The notes: generated by a model from the sequence alone, not told the origin. Positions 23,395 to 34,652 are shown, counted from the first letter of the stretch. The stretch is DNA of 64,000 nucleotides from Nectonema munidae (GCA_030549495.1 JAUIRK010000729.1:58153-122152); one strand, 5' to 3'. Program-made: numbers and translations.

Positions 23395-24870
23395 TTTAAT
23401 TTTTTCCATTTAAATTGTAGAAGTTTGTTTAATAAATATGATGAGGTCAGGTCCCGATTTAATATAATTGGATCAAATCTTATTCATGTTTTTGCATTGA
23501 CAGATATGGAATGATAGAAATTTATGTTTGATTTCTGGATTCAATTTGGTTACTAAATGTAGAATTATTAGGTCTGGTGGAAGTGTTGATTTTTATGTTA
23601 ATGATAAACTTCGTTTTGATGAATTTTCTGTTGATTTAAATCTTATAACTTTTGAATATATGGTTATTGACCTACCTGAATCTAAAAGTAGACTAGCAAC
23701 TCTTTATAGACCACCTGATACAAATTTATCCCAATTTTTATTGGAATTTCAACTCTTCTTGAAGTACATTGACTTTAATAACAAAATATTCTTGGCCGGT
23801 GATTTTAATATTGATCTATCTAATCTAATTGATCAGTATGCTGATGAATTTTTAAACCTATTGTTGAATTATAAACTATGGTTTCCTTCTCCAACGCGTT
23901 TCTGTAAAAGCAAGGCTACTTTGATTGACAATAATTTTTATAAATTTTTATTCTCATGTAGCTCAGTCGGGCCACATATTAGTTCAAATCTCTGATCATC
24001 TCCCTAACTTTTTCTCCATACAAAATTTCAAAGTAAGGGATAAATGCTTGTATGAAACAATTCAGTAAAAAAATGCCTAGATGACCTACTTAGTGAATCT
24101 TGGGGTATTGAAGAAAGCTATGTTGTTGACACCTATTATAGATTTTACAAAATTACAAAAATTAATTGATAGTGATTTCTTTTTGCTTAAACATAAAATA
24201 AACAATGAGTGTAAATGGTATACGAAAGAATTAATATGAAGAGAAATAAAAATAGATTATATTCAGTTTGCATTGTAAAACTCGGGATAACGATGTTTAT
24301 AAAATATTCACAATATTAAGAAACCATTACAAGAAGTTGGTGAAAAGAGCTAAGCAGGCTTATTACTATACTTTTTTCATTATTGTAAAAACGACAACAA
24401 AAAAATTTGGAATATAATAAATTCACTAAGTTTGGTTTTAGATCTGGTTCATCTACCGATACAGCTCTTTCACAAGTTGTTAATGAATTTTTTGCTTCTT
24501 GTGATTATAAATATAAAAATTTAGTTATATTCATAGATTTAAATAAAGCCTTTGATAAAGTTCATCAAAAAGTTGCTGTTAAATTCTTGAATTTCATTGA
24601 AAGTTATCTTAGAAAATCGTATGCAATATACGGTAGCAAATGGTCAGGCATCGACTAAATTGTTAGTTAAACATGGATTGCCTATCACAGGGATCCATAT
24701 TGGGACCTCTCTTTTTTGATATATATATATTTATATGATATCTTTCAATTTAATAATGATTTATTTAAAGTATATATGTATGCTGATGACCTAGCAGTTT
24801 TGTATCGGTCTAAAGTGTTGTCGTATACTCTAGCTTTTTCTTTGCCTGTTTTTTAAAGATATTTGGTATC
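23395..24870 (+). mobile_element. LINE of the CR1/L2-like group, broken and internally deleted
   Basis: The endonuclease starts near 23,395 with HLNCRSLFNKYDE. It continues through GGSVDFYVND, ATLYRPPDTN and AGDFNIDLSN and ends near 23,995. A linker with VKRAKQAYYY (about 24,335) leads straight into a late part of the reverse transcriptase: GFRSGSSTDTALSQVVNEF, FIDLNKAFDKV, then LGPLFF and YMYADDLAVLY (about 24,775-24,810), which holds the YADD catalytic pair. The first part of the reverse transcriptase is missing, so there is an internal deletion of a few hundred bases near 24,390-24,410, plus several frame breaks. The 3' region to about 25,225 is AT-rich and ends in a (TTA)n run. Confidence 0.8.
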
Positions 24871-25204
24871 TGACTGTTCAACTCACTTCAATCCTCTCGA
24901 CTGATATTGAATACTTAACAAGCAAGCAAATCAACTGCCTCTTTAAATATTGTTCTCTTATTTCTCTAAGATATGTTACATACATCATCTGTGTATAGAC
25001 TTATAAAGTGTTTTTTAGTATCTACTATTGATTCTACTTGAATATTTCATTGTTTTTCATAATGTCTGCTCTATTATATTGTTGAAATTCAAGGGTTTCA
25101 GTTGCGAATTTTTTCCCATATAATATTCAATAATTTGTTCCCTTTTTTTCTACAATTATGAACATATAAAAAAACTTGTTTTTTTCGTTCAAAAATAAAA
25201 TAAA

Positions 25205-25223
25205 ATTATTATTATTATTATTA
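25205..25223. repeat. (TTA)n microsatellite
   Basis: This is a run of ATT/TTA triplets and could be the 3' tail of the LINE upstream. Confidence 0.7.
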
Positions 25224-25261
25224 TATATGTGTAAAATCTATTTATTTGCAAAATTAAGGAA

Positions 25262-25580
25262 TTAGAGAAAAATTAGCATATTTAAATCGCATTTTGACAG
25301 GTTTTCATTGATTTTCAAACAAAATACAGATCAGAATTGAATTTGAAAATCGGTATATGTGTGATTTATTTTAAATATCGTTCATAAAAAAATTCAATTT
25401 TGAGATAAGTAGATATTTTAAATACCTTTTTTTCATGTTTTGATTGATTTTCAAACGAAAAAAGATAAGAATGGAATTGAATATACTTGAAAATGGGTAT
25501 ATATGCGATAAAATTATTTTATAAGAAATTCAATTTTGAAATGAGTATCTATTTTCAATCACTTATTTCCACAAATTTGA
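25262..25580. repeat. Two diverged monomers of the 149-bp satellite, outside any visible element
   Basis: TTTTGACAGGTTTTCATTGA (about 25,290) and TTTTGATTGATTTTCAAACG (about 25,435) each precede an AATTGAAT...GAAAATGGGTATAT block and a TTCAATTTTGA(G/A)AT block. This is the order of the monomer in the array at 8540-9570, here with a spacing near 140 bases. No CCCTATTAG terminus is nearby. Confidence 0.65.
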
Positions 25581-25929
25581 TTCGATCACGATTGATCACG
25601 AGTGAGTTAGTTACAAATTAATTGTAAAAAGCAAATGAAATTTCACAACCAGGGGTGGTTATAACTTTTAGGGATAGCTATAGCTTTATTTCTTAAACCT
25701 TACTACTTACTTTCATATGTGTCATTAATATTTTTTGAAGAGTTACAATATTTAAAATTTGGCAATTGACAGATTAGATAAAAAAAGAAATATATGCTTG
25801 AACTTAAAATTTTCTCTTTTAAATTCTTTTATGTATTTACTTTTACTTTTAGAAAAAATATCAGGTTAGTACAATGATCACTCATCTATATTAAAAGTTA
25901 TCAATATTATGTAAATGATTTGTAAAAAT

Positions 25930-26960
25930 ATCATTTAATTTTTTAGATTTGGATAATCGAGTTGGCTTCGAGAGAGTCTGAAGGAATCCATTAGTTAGCA
26001 TTAAACAGAGAAAGTTAAAAGATTGCTTGTTTGTGTTAATGTTCAAAATATTTATATTAAAGTCGTCAGCGATACAAAAATCCCATTTTAAACCAGTTTA
26101 AAGTAGTCTTCAAGTGATAAAAGAAAGTTAGGAATCAAAGTATTAGGTGGCCTATAAAATCAACAGAAGCATTTACTCCATACTGTGTAAATTTAGCGAA
26201 AAGAAAATCAGTAGACGATTCAGTGTATTCTTTATTATTACTATAAGCTAATTGAAACAAACTCCTATAAAAAATACCAACTCCTCCTCCAGTCTTTTTT
26301 CTTTCCTTGAAAAGACACTTATAGCGATCTAGTCTGAAACTTATATAATTACTTGAGTTCCAGATTTCAGTAAAAACTATGAAGTCTGGAAGAAAAGCAA
26401 GTGATTTGAAAAAAAAATGATAAATTTGCGAATAAGCCCCTGATATTCAAATGCATGGGTTAAAACTGGCAGAAACGATTATTTGCGAGATAAAGGTAAT
26501 TCATCTTGATATAAATATTTTGTTTATTCCAAATTAAATTCGGAAAATATATCAAAATCATATAGATCACTTTCATTTCTTTTAATTATACAAGGATTAT
26601 AGTGATGTATTTTAGGATTCATTTTCATGTGTATATTGATGTTATAAATAGTATTAAACTTCAGATAATCGAAATTATTTTTCCTTATTGGACCACTTTA
26701 AATCAAAAGCAGTATGTATGCTACCTTTGATATTTTTTGACTCATAATTACAACCTTTTAAAAGTTCTTTATTTTCAGAAGGATCACATGGTTAGCACTG
26801 CAAAATTTACAAACCAGGGAAGAAATATTCTTACAAGATGAAGAGTTGTGTCCAAACTTACAACATATTTTACAATGTTTGCATGAATAAAAATCAAGAA
26901 CATTATGACATTTCATACCGATTAACAAAATATCACCACTTTTTTTATAAGAGTTCTTAT
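25930..26960 (-). mobile_element. LINE remnant (CCHC ORF1 tail plus endonuclease)
   Basis: On the minus strand, about 26,960-26,780 carries a perfect CCHC knuckle (CKICCKFGHNSSSC) and the start of a second (CKFC). After a degenerate spacer, the endonuclease reads in order: NHAFEYQGLIRKF, then SFRLDRYKCLFKERKKTGGG with VGIFYRSLFQ (about 26,250-26,340), then ADDFNINILN and SKPTRLSKSK (to about 25,945). This is the layout of two-ORF LINEs with an apurinic-like endonuclease. The reverse transcriptase is absent; the element is truncated at about 25,930 where AT-rich sequence begins. Several breaks. Subfamily not determinable; L2/CR1-like is my best guess. Confidence 0.7.
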
Positions 26961-27024
26961 ATAGTTATGTGCTATAAAAATATTTGCCCAGCTGAAAAAT
27001 GTTTCAGCTTTTGTTTAAATTACT

Positions 27025-28550
27025 GGCTACATCACTGCCTCTGATCAAATATAGCTCAAATTTGCAATAATATATCAATTAAGTGGAAAAATAAAGATTT
27101 TAAATATTTATCCTAAGACTTAAATTTGAAAAAGAAAAGTAATATGGAAAATCTACTCACAAGAAAAAACAAATCTTTTATAAAAAGATATATAATTGAA
27201 AAATTTATAGGGGGGGGGGGGCAAAATGCTTCCTTATTAAATCCAAAGAATCCAAAAGAATAGATGTGCGTCCCTGCCTTAACTGACCTTTCAAATTTGA
27301 AAGTAGTCAATTTTTTACCACCTAAAGTCTAAAAACACTTTTCTCTTTTACTAAATTTTCGTATCTTATTTAAAAACATTAATAAAGTTATTAAAGTGAT
27401 AAAAGAATATACTCACCCAAAATATATAAGTATTTTTATATTTTGTTAACTTAAAATATAAGAAAATTTTTTAAACTATTGATATTGGAAGGCGGAAAAA
27501 CAACAATGTAAAATGGCGAAGTTTATTTCGGGGTTCTCTTTGAAACAAAAAAGTGGACTGACCCTATATCAAATAACAGTGTGATTTTTTTCAAAGTAAA
27601 TTGAATAGCAAAAAAACGTTCTTAAAGTTGAAATAATGAATTTATAACACTATACATGGAGGCTTGAAAGCAGAAGAACACTTTAAACTACCAAGTATAA
27701 CTCCTGGAATAAGTATACGGCTAGGGGTCTTTTAATTTTAACTTGGAATGTAGCAGTATATGCAATGTGTACTTAAAAACCTTCCTAACTGATCTCATGT
27801 CAAAAGAAGATGCGTTTTTTTCTAAAAACAAATCAAACACGTGTTCTTACTGGTATCTTTTTCAACCAAATTTTGCATTGAAAGTATAGGGAGAGCATTC
27901 GATTTTGTCACATTACATCAAAATTTTTATAAAATAAAAATATCCTATAAACATCTATATCTATAGAAATTTAGGATGTTACATGTTTGAAAAAAAATTA
28001 TATTAACTTTAGAATAGTTTCGCAAAAAAGGTCGTTATCTCTATATATGCGTGCTTGTGTAAGTAAATATATTTCTTCCAGCTGATAAAAATGTTGGTAA
28101 TCATAACTCTGTTATTTATTCAAATTTTTCTAAGATTTTGTATATTTTGTATCTAGCGTCCTATTAAAAGATATGCAAGTTTTCATTCGATATTGATTTT
28201 CCCGAGTTCATCAAAATGATATATATTCAAGTATACAGTATGTCTGGCAAACGCACTATACTTTGTACGTTACATGATGTGCTTTCTCTACATTTCGTTG
28301 TTTCTTCTTGATGTCTCCCGTGGTCTTGCCAGACCAGTGAGGCAATGCATTTTCAATTATTAAAACTAATATATGAGCGTTTATAAATGCACTATATTTA
28401 ATAAGGAACGCTTATAAATGCTTTTTAATACAAATCTGCTTAACCTTAGTAGATATAGTCTGATTAATCTAGTTGTAAACCAGGCTAGAAATTTGCCAGC
28501 CCTGAAGGAGCGAAAGAAAGAGAAATATGATGAGGGTATATGGACTGAGA
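27025..28550. other. Intergenic, nothing recognised except a G-run
   Basis: It contains a 12-base G run at 27,210-27,221. A local direct repeat around GCGTTTATAAATGC / GCTTATAAATGC lies at about 28,374-28,425. No gene was seen. The 3' end of the SLC6 transcript probably lies near 28,530. Confidence 0.4.
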
Positions 28551-28556
28551 TTTATT
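28551..28556 (-). terminator. Poly(A) signal candidate of the SLC6 gene
   Basis: TTTATT on the plus strand (AATAAA on the coding strand) lies about 130 bases after the stop codon at 28685-28687. Confidence 0.4.
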
Positions 28557-28684
28557 ATTGTTAACATTATAAACGAAAAAGGTAAATGGAGTATAAAAAT
28601 AAAAACCAAGCTGGAATGTGAGCAAGTTTGCATAGTTTGTTGCGCAAGTACTTGTTTGTAGATGCTTTTTTGATTTAAGTTTGA

Positions 28685-31393
28685 TTAAGATGCTTCATCA
28701 CCATCTATACTACTGAAGCTTTCCTTTGCTGAGCGTTTACTTTCGTTTATGGGAAACACGTGAAACTTGTGCCTTTTCTTGAACATTTTTTGCATACTCT
28801 CAAAATTAGAAATTTTTTTGGATGAATTTTGTTGTGAAATAGCCAATTGGTTAGGTGACGAATATTGATCTAAAGATTTACTTTTAAGATTGGTTAAAGA
28901 AGGAATAGTCAAGAAATTGGGTTTGGAAGCGGTTACATCTGAGGTTTTGGCAGACGCCGTATTCAATAATGCCATCTGAGCCATTTGGGCGTAGCTGAAG
29001 CGTCTAGAAGAAGGAATGCTTGGGTTGAGGCGTTCGTTGATGTCTTTTGGCGTGATGGTTATAGAAGTTTTATTTTGGGGATTAAAAAGTATGTGGACGG
29101 GGGTCGTCGCAGAGAAGGTATTTTGGTATGAATCACTGTCTATGTAGTCATCTTCTTTTTCGCTCTCTCTTTCAATATTTGCATCTCTCATCATTATTCC
29201 ACCATCATGACCCATAATGACTTCTTGCTTATTATCGATGTAAGCAGAGCCTTCGGAAGAAATGACCGTTATATCATTATTTAAGATGTTATTGGATTCG
29301 AGATACAAACCGTTTTCCTTTTTGTCAACACTGTGTGCATCATTTTCTCCATTCAATGCCATTAACTTATTTACTGAAACATTGTGCACGCTTTTCATGT
29401 CTTTTTGGTAGAAAAAAGTGAAAATAGGCTCCATGTTACCTTGTGTCATCAGGTCTTTTGGAAATGGTATGGAAACGATTTCTCTGTCATCTTCGAAGAG
29501 TGACCACTGTGGTTTAGAGCATGACGAAACTTCATGATACTCAGCAGTCATGCAGTAAGCCGGATTTATTTCTGTGAAATTTGAAACAGACGGTAATGCA
29601 TTGCACTGAACTATATTTATAATTTCAGTGGCTGAAAGCTTAATAGCTTTGTTCAAAATGTAGTTATTGTTCTTTCCAATGATGTCCAGCACTTTTTTAA
29701 GCGTTGAAGAGTTTGGATATATATCCACTGCCCAGTCATCAGTAGGTAAAAATATGGAAATGATTTTTTTGTTAATACCCTGTTCTTTAGTGAATTTGTA
29801 GATGTGTAAAAGAAAAACAATAAGGATAGGGGAGAGAACAATTATAGAATATAAGATGAGCCAAATGTTTTGATATGAAACTTGAACGAATTTATAATTG
29901 AAAAAGAAGATGAGCAAGATGTAGGCTGGCGTGATATACGTCCACAAATACTTTAAAAAGAACTTTGCTTTCATATGGCCGAGCATGATATACGTGTCTA
30001 AGAAAAGGCGGCTGGGTTTGTACACGTATGCAACAAAGAAACACTCTATCAAAGCAATTGTCAGCATAGAAAGCTTGTTTAAGTTGTGGTTTAGGAGAGT
30101 GTGCGTTTTGGAGTTTAGCACCATGCTTAGCAAAAAGGTGGGCAGGAAAACCAGAAGAATGATTAGCCAGCGCGAAGAGAGGTGCTTGTACTTCATCTCG
30201 GCGATAGCTTCAATGCTCGTGCGGATGATAGGGCTCTGAGTGTTGATTCCAATGATGAACATGTCCAGAAAGAAGATTGGATAGAGAATTTTGGCGTAGG
30301 AGGACATGGATAATAAAATGGAGTTGGTAACGAATATTATGGTGCTTGTAGCAGGTATGATAGTTCCAAAAGGTGTGCATGTTATGTAACTGATGTAACC
30401 GATGACTGCAAAAGTCGTGCACCCTGTAAATGCGCAAGCAATAATGTGGACACAAGGAGATAGAAGGGAGCTTATGAAGAAGTTATTGAAGAAGGGGTTA
30501 TGCGAGGCGATCATCACAATGACACCAAAACAACAAAAGCTGGATAAAAAGCTTTGCACCAAAGCATCATGCCATATTAAAGGATTAAATATTTTTTTAT
30601 TTACCGTAAAAAATTTGACAGCACCTTCCAAACCCCCTGGAAGCATGAGAGAAGATATGAAGAAGTAGGTTAGGAAGATCCACGTGAGTAGAGAGATGCA
30701 ATGCTTTAGTGTGTTTAATGTTTTGCCGATAAAATTGCCCTTTACAATCAAGATGATAATTATGATCCAAGAAAATAAAGAAGTTCCTAAAAACTTCCAA
30801 AAGTCGAAATCTTTATAATTCTCAACACCCTGCGTATCAATCAAATCCTTCATGAATTCCATCTCAGATATTTGAATTTTTTGAGTAGTATTAGAACACG
30901 TAGAATTATGAGAAATTTTGATCAAGTCTTGCATTAAGAAGCATTCGTCAGTGTTGAAGCTGTTTGAGCAATAATTCCAAGAAGCTACACCGTCACACGA
31001 GTCAAAGAAATATATAAAGCTGATTGAAGTTAGTTGGTTCAAAAAGAGAATAAGGCCTAAAGAGATAAAAAGCATGGAATAACCGGTGCCTGCTAAGGCC
31101 TGCGATACACTCCACACTTTTATTGGGCCGTTACTCGAAAACTGGCCCAAGAAAGACTCCAGATAAAATAAAGGAAAAATGACAACGAGCATGGAGATGG
31201 TATACGAAAGAAGGAAGTTTCCCCCTCCGTGATAGTAAGCAAAATATGGAAAGCGCCATATATTGAACAAGCCGACAGAAAAGTGTAAGCAAGAGAATAA
31301 GTGGCCAAACTTCTTCCACTTTTTCTTGAAAAATATATCCCCAAATTCTGTACTTAAGGAGGAAGCTGTGTCATCAGCATCATGATTAATCAT
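28685..31393 (-). CDS. Divergent SLC6 (sodium:neurotransmitter symporter family) transporter with long C-terminal tail
   Basis: A 902-residue single-exon protein starting at ATG 31393. About 12 membrane segments lie between residues 30 and 535, in the LeuT/SLC6 order. TM1 has VGLFNIWRFPYF (40-51) and HGGGNFLLSY; then the ESFLGQFSSNGPI loop. The second outer loop carries the conserved Cys pair (C142, C151) and N-glycosylation sites NST and NTT. TM6 has WHDALVQSFLSS...ASHNPF (274-300), TM8 FFLDMFIIGINTQ (374-386), TM10 IECFFVAYVYKPSRLF. FLPTDDW (548-554) follows TM12. Gly at the position of monoamine-carrier Asp argues for an amino-acid-like or orphan substrate. Usual residues are altered: GLGN to GLFN, GLDS to GINT, and the TM6 SLG turn to SSF. 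The last roughly 345 residues are a predicted cytoplasmic tail, Ser/Asn/Asp rich, with no known domain. Substrate unknown; transport may be altered or lost. Confidence 0.9.
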   Translation of the reverse strand: MINHDADDTASSLSTEFGDIFFKKKWKKFGHLFSCLHFSVGLFNIWRFPYFAYYHGGGNFLLSYTISMLVVIFPLFYLESFLGQFSSNGPIKVWSVSQALAGTGYSMLFISLGLILFLNQLTSISFIYFFDSCDGVASWNYCSNSFNTDECFLMQDLIKISHNSTCSNTTQKIQISEMEFMKDLIDTQGVENYKDFDFWKFLGTSLFSWIIIIILIVKGNFIGKTLNTLKHCISLLTWIFLTYFFISSLMLPGGLEGAVKFFTVNKKIFNPLIWHDALVQSFLSSFCCFGVIVMIASHNPFFNNFFISSLLSPCVHIIACAFTGCTTFAVIGYISYITCTPFGTIIPATSTIIFVTNSILLSMSSYAKILYPIFFLDMFIIGINTQSPIIRTSIEAIAEMKYKHLSSRWLIILLVFLPTFLLSMVLNSKTHTLLNHNLNKLSMLTIALIECFFVAYVYKPSRLFLDTYIMLGHMKAKFFLKYLWTYITPAYILLIFFFNYKFVQVSYQNIWLILYSIIVLSPILIVFLLHIYKFTKEQGINKKIISIFLPTDDWAVDIYPNSSTLKKVLDIIGKNNNYILNKAIKLSATEIINIVQCNALPSVSNFTEINPAYCMTAEYHEVSSCSKPQWSLFEDDREIVSIPFPKDLMTQGNMEPIFTFFYQKDMKSVHNVSVNKLMALNGENDAHSVDKKENGLYLESNNILNNDITVISSEGSAYIDNKQEVIMGHDGGIMMRDANIERESEKEDDYIDSDSYQNTFSATTPVHILFNPQNKTSITITPKDINERLNPSIPSSRRFSYAQMAQMALLNTASAKTSDVTASKPNFLTIPSLTNLKSKSLDQYSSPNQLAISQQNSSKKISNFESMQKMFKKRHKFHVFPINESKRSAKESFSSIDGDEAS

Positions 31394-31423
31394 TCTTTAA
31401 AAATTTTAACGTCATGGCAAAAT

Positions 31424-31630
31424 CTTAAAAGTAAAGACAAATAATAAATCCACTCACTACACCGTTCTAAGTTATAATTAGTAAACAAATTAATGACCAA
31501 AGCCTGTACAGCGTCTAATGATTTAAGGCTGATAGTAATACTTATAATTCTAAATCATCTTCTCTCCACTTGTTTTTCACGATTGCGAAATTTAAATAAT
31601 CTCTCATAAGAAGAGTCTTCAAGTCCTTAC
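31424..31630 (-). other. Predicted 5'UTR intron of the SLC6 gene
   Basis: On the coding strand a strong donor, CTTAG|GTAAGG, lies at 31631/31630. An acceptor, TTTGTCTTTACTTTTAAG, ends at 31424, 31 bases before the ATG. The resulting 207-base intron would leave the coding sequence uninterrupted. Prediction from splice-site sequence only. Confidence 0.45.
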
Positions 31631-31639
31631 CTAAGATCG

Positions 31640-32770
31640 TTGAGAGCTGTAGATGTTGCAGGATTCTTCTTCGTTCTTTTCACCTATGCTGGTGTTATAG
31701 TGGTACAGTTTTAATTACATTAATTAATATCAGGCTATATAATTGTGCTAGGTATGAATATTTATCACAAAAGTGCTGCTTTTCTCTTTCATTATTCGTA
31801 CATATCAGTGTTTTCCATTTCTTGGCCTTTTACACTGTATTTATATACCTTATTTTTATTTTGGTACATATATTTACATACATGAGCGCGTGGATATCGC
31901 GTTATTTAAGTGAGAAAGAAGATGCTTTTATGAATAAGAGCAGAACGAAGAGCACAATTAACTGATTTAATTTATCATATTGGTAAAGAGGGACAGAAAA
32001 TGTTTTAGTATGCTCGCAATGCAGGTTAAGAAACCATTGAAAATAAATTCATTCAAGACAAAATAATAATAATAATCAATAACATTGATTGAACGAACAT
32101 AATTGGCACATAAACACCTATATTTATGAGTTATTACTTACATTCTTAATTTCACTGAGGGTAATTTTATCTCAATATAGGATGGATTCATCGCTTTTGG
32201 ACCGTTTACTGGGGAAAATTATACACGATTAATTGTCTCTCTTTACTTTACGATTTTTTGACCGTCTTTTTCCACTTTAAACTTCTATATCGTGAATTTT
32301 TTTTATCAATGAACAATGAAGTGAAATAACTACGCCACATACACTCCAAATGTTCATAGACTCTCAATATTTAATCAGAAATATTTATTCCCCGTTGAAT
32401 TTCTATAGTCCTTCCTTCTGTATACCACTTTATATTTTTTAAAAATTGAACAATTCATTACGGTGACTTAGATTTTACAATGTTCTTTACCGGCTTCAAA
32501 AAATTGCTATCTTCAGAAGAGAAAAAATGATTAAAGTGTGACTTCGATGATGTTGCATATTGAAGGCATTATTATCAAAGTCATTTTACTCAATACTTAA
32601 AAAAACATTTTTTGCCCCTGATGATAGGATGAGTTGATTTATATTTACTATTAGTGTATCTATCAAATAATCACAACTCGTTCATAAGAGTTTCCAGTGT
32701 TTATCACATCACACAATATAGCATTTATACATAATATTGCACACAATTCTCTTAATCGAAGTTATTGTCT
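31640..32770. other. Intergenic, upstream of SLC6
   Basis: AT-rich. The SLC6 promoter is expected here, but I could not assign elements. No other gene was seen. Confidence 0.4.
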
Positions 32771-32774
32771 ATGA

Positions 32775-33912
32775 CAGTGTTTCTCAGCCTGTATGGACTA
32801 TGTTTTTCAAAAGATGGACAGCAAGTTAGGATGGACCACAGAGAACAAATTAGAGCTTAAACCTTAGACAAACGCCTTCACTCCCTTGAAAAATATCTTG
32901 CATCCCCATATTTTTGTTTGTTTTTTAATTAACAGAATAGATCACATTTCAGAAACATTTTAATTACTAACTAAACAGAAAAATATTAAGCACTTATATT
33001 GAAAAGAAGAAGATACATTTAATCTTTTCCAATCGCAGTATAGTCAATATTAATCTTAACAAAAAAAGTTTATTTTTTGCGCCATTTATCTTCCTTCCAC
33101 GCTTTTGGATCATAAATCTTTCTTTGTTCGAGTAATATCATTGAAAATTGGTAAGAGACACTCTTTGATATCAACTTTATTTTTATTAGGCTTGTAAGCA
33201 ATATATTCGTCCAAGGAGTAAACTACATTTCAAGTCTTACAAATCGTAGACTAATGCAAGATGTGGACTCTTCATATAATCTATGATTCTGGGATGATGG
33301 CAGCGAAAAAAAAATCAATGCCATTGTTAACTACTTGAACAAATGTTATTTCTATATGGTATATGTACCTTTTTACAAAAAAACGAATGATAAGAAAAAG
33401 TATTTTATTCAAATATTTCGCCTTCATTTTAATGAAAATGAATTATCAGTTCTACACGGTAAAAAGTTACTAATTCTAGTTTGTTCAACATTACAGTTTG
33501 CATCTGATGTTGACATGTCGGATAAGGATGTTGTCTGGAAAACAAGAAATATAGAGTGCGCGTAACAAATGAATAATATGAACCCATATCTGTCAACTTT
33601 TTCCATATTACGGCACAAAACATATTTTTTTGAGGCACAGCATATAAATTTTAATATAAAATTAATAAAACTAAACTGACTGAGTTTTATTAGTATTCCT
33701 CTACTAGGTCCTAGACTTTGTACGAAAAAATGAATGAGAAAAAAAAGTTTAAAACTTTTAAAACCTAAAATAAATTATTTCAGGAGAATAAAATTTGTCC
33801 TGAGTTAAAAAAATTCAATTATATTAATTTTCAAAAAAATAACATCGAGGAATAATATCAATTTCTCACGGTATATTATATAATGCCGCAGCACCCCGTT
33901 TGGCAGACACTG
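32775..33912. mobile_element. Possible hAT-type non-autonomous element
   Basis: The left boundary is CAGTGTTTCTCAGCCTG at 32,775. The right boundary is the inverse of CAGTGTCTGCCAAACGGGG at 33,912, preceded by GC-richer sequence (GCCGCAGCACCCC) that contrasts with AT-rich flanks. The first nine or so bases agree as an inverted repeat, but inner sequence does not, and the flanking octamers differ. The two ends may belong to different decayed elements. A second GGCACA-containing stretch lies at about 33,610-33,645. Confidence 0.35.
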
Positions 33913-33914
33913 AT

Positions 33915-34330
33915 TTAAACCTTACGAAAGCACGCTCTAAGTTGATTGCATCAAGACTGAAAGAATAGAATGCAGTGACTAGAGGTGTGAAAGTTTCAAA
34001 ACGCCGAGTAGGACATGAAGATCATTTCTACTTTATGCCTGACAATTAATGCGCCAGCACAGACATAAAATATTTTTTGAAGAAATAGCCTTATGTATCA
34101 GCCTGATCAATATAACATGTGTCCATTGATCCCCTTTAAAATGTCTCAATGCTGTCTTACTTCACAACTGCCAACCAATATTCATCTATCCATGTTGGTT
34201 ACTCTGTTCAACTAAAAGAAGATAGGATAAACTAAACAATTTTATTAGAGAAGATCAAATATAATGAGTATAGGTGGAACATATGAGGTAACATCTACGA
34301 CGTCGTAAGATGTCGGAAATACTATTGAAA
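33915..34330 (+). pseudogene. Degenerate coding fossil of a multicopy animal family of unknown nature
   Basis: Plus-strand peptides such as DLNLTKARSKLIASRLKE (from 33,915), GVKVSKRR and SIHVGYSVQLKE occur in the order I associate with a protein family found in many copies in arthropod genomes. The family is marked by a LTK...ELL(A/G)SRLKE start and a later HPSIP(L/I)AHSVxLKE block. I do not know its class. The copy is badly decayed. No function can be given, and the resemblance is from memory without a database search. Confidence 0.4.
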
Positions 34331-34587
34331 TTGCAAGATGAATATACTAATCACCGTTGTTTTCTATGGTTGTAGGACAGTCGTGTTGGTAGAATATCCA
34401 CTACCAAAAACGTTAATGACTAGAAAGGTTATATGCCTTCACGCTAGTATCCAAAATTTAGAGTATCGTTTTCATGCCTCTAGTGAAACATTCCTTCTCC
34501 ACTTCCCATCAAACCAGGCCTAATTAAGCTATTTAGTTAGACACAAATAGTGATGTCTATGCAGAAATACGCAGAATCTTTCCCACG

Positions 34588-34652
34588 CTGTGAGAAGTAT
34601 GGGCAGCTGGTGGTGTGTTTCTAGGACCCCGAGTTCGAATCCACAGAATCAT
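34588..34652 (+). other. tRNA-like segment with B-box-like motif
   Basis: GAGTTCGAATCC (34,631-34,642) fits a pol III B box. GGGCAGCTGGTGG upstream is at A-box-like spacing, and CTGTG / CACAG at the two sides could pair as a partial acceptor stem. The T stem is not good, so it is not a functional tRNA. It may be a SINE head or chance. Confidence 0.2.

Noticed and set aside
29931-30800. Several plus- and minus-strand open frames inside the SLC6 gene
   Set aside because: They overlap the transporter in other frames and show no family pattern; shadows of a long coding exon.
33335-33638. Open frames of 64-76 residues on both strands
   Set aside because: No recognisable pattern; AT-rich random frames next to hAT-like ends.
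34588-34652. A functional tRNA gene
   Set aside because: Only a B-box-like motif and a partial outer stem; the T stem does not pair.
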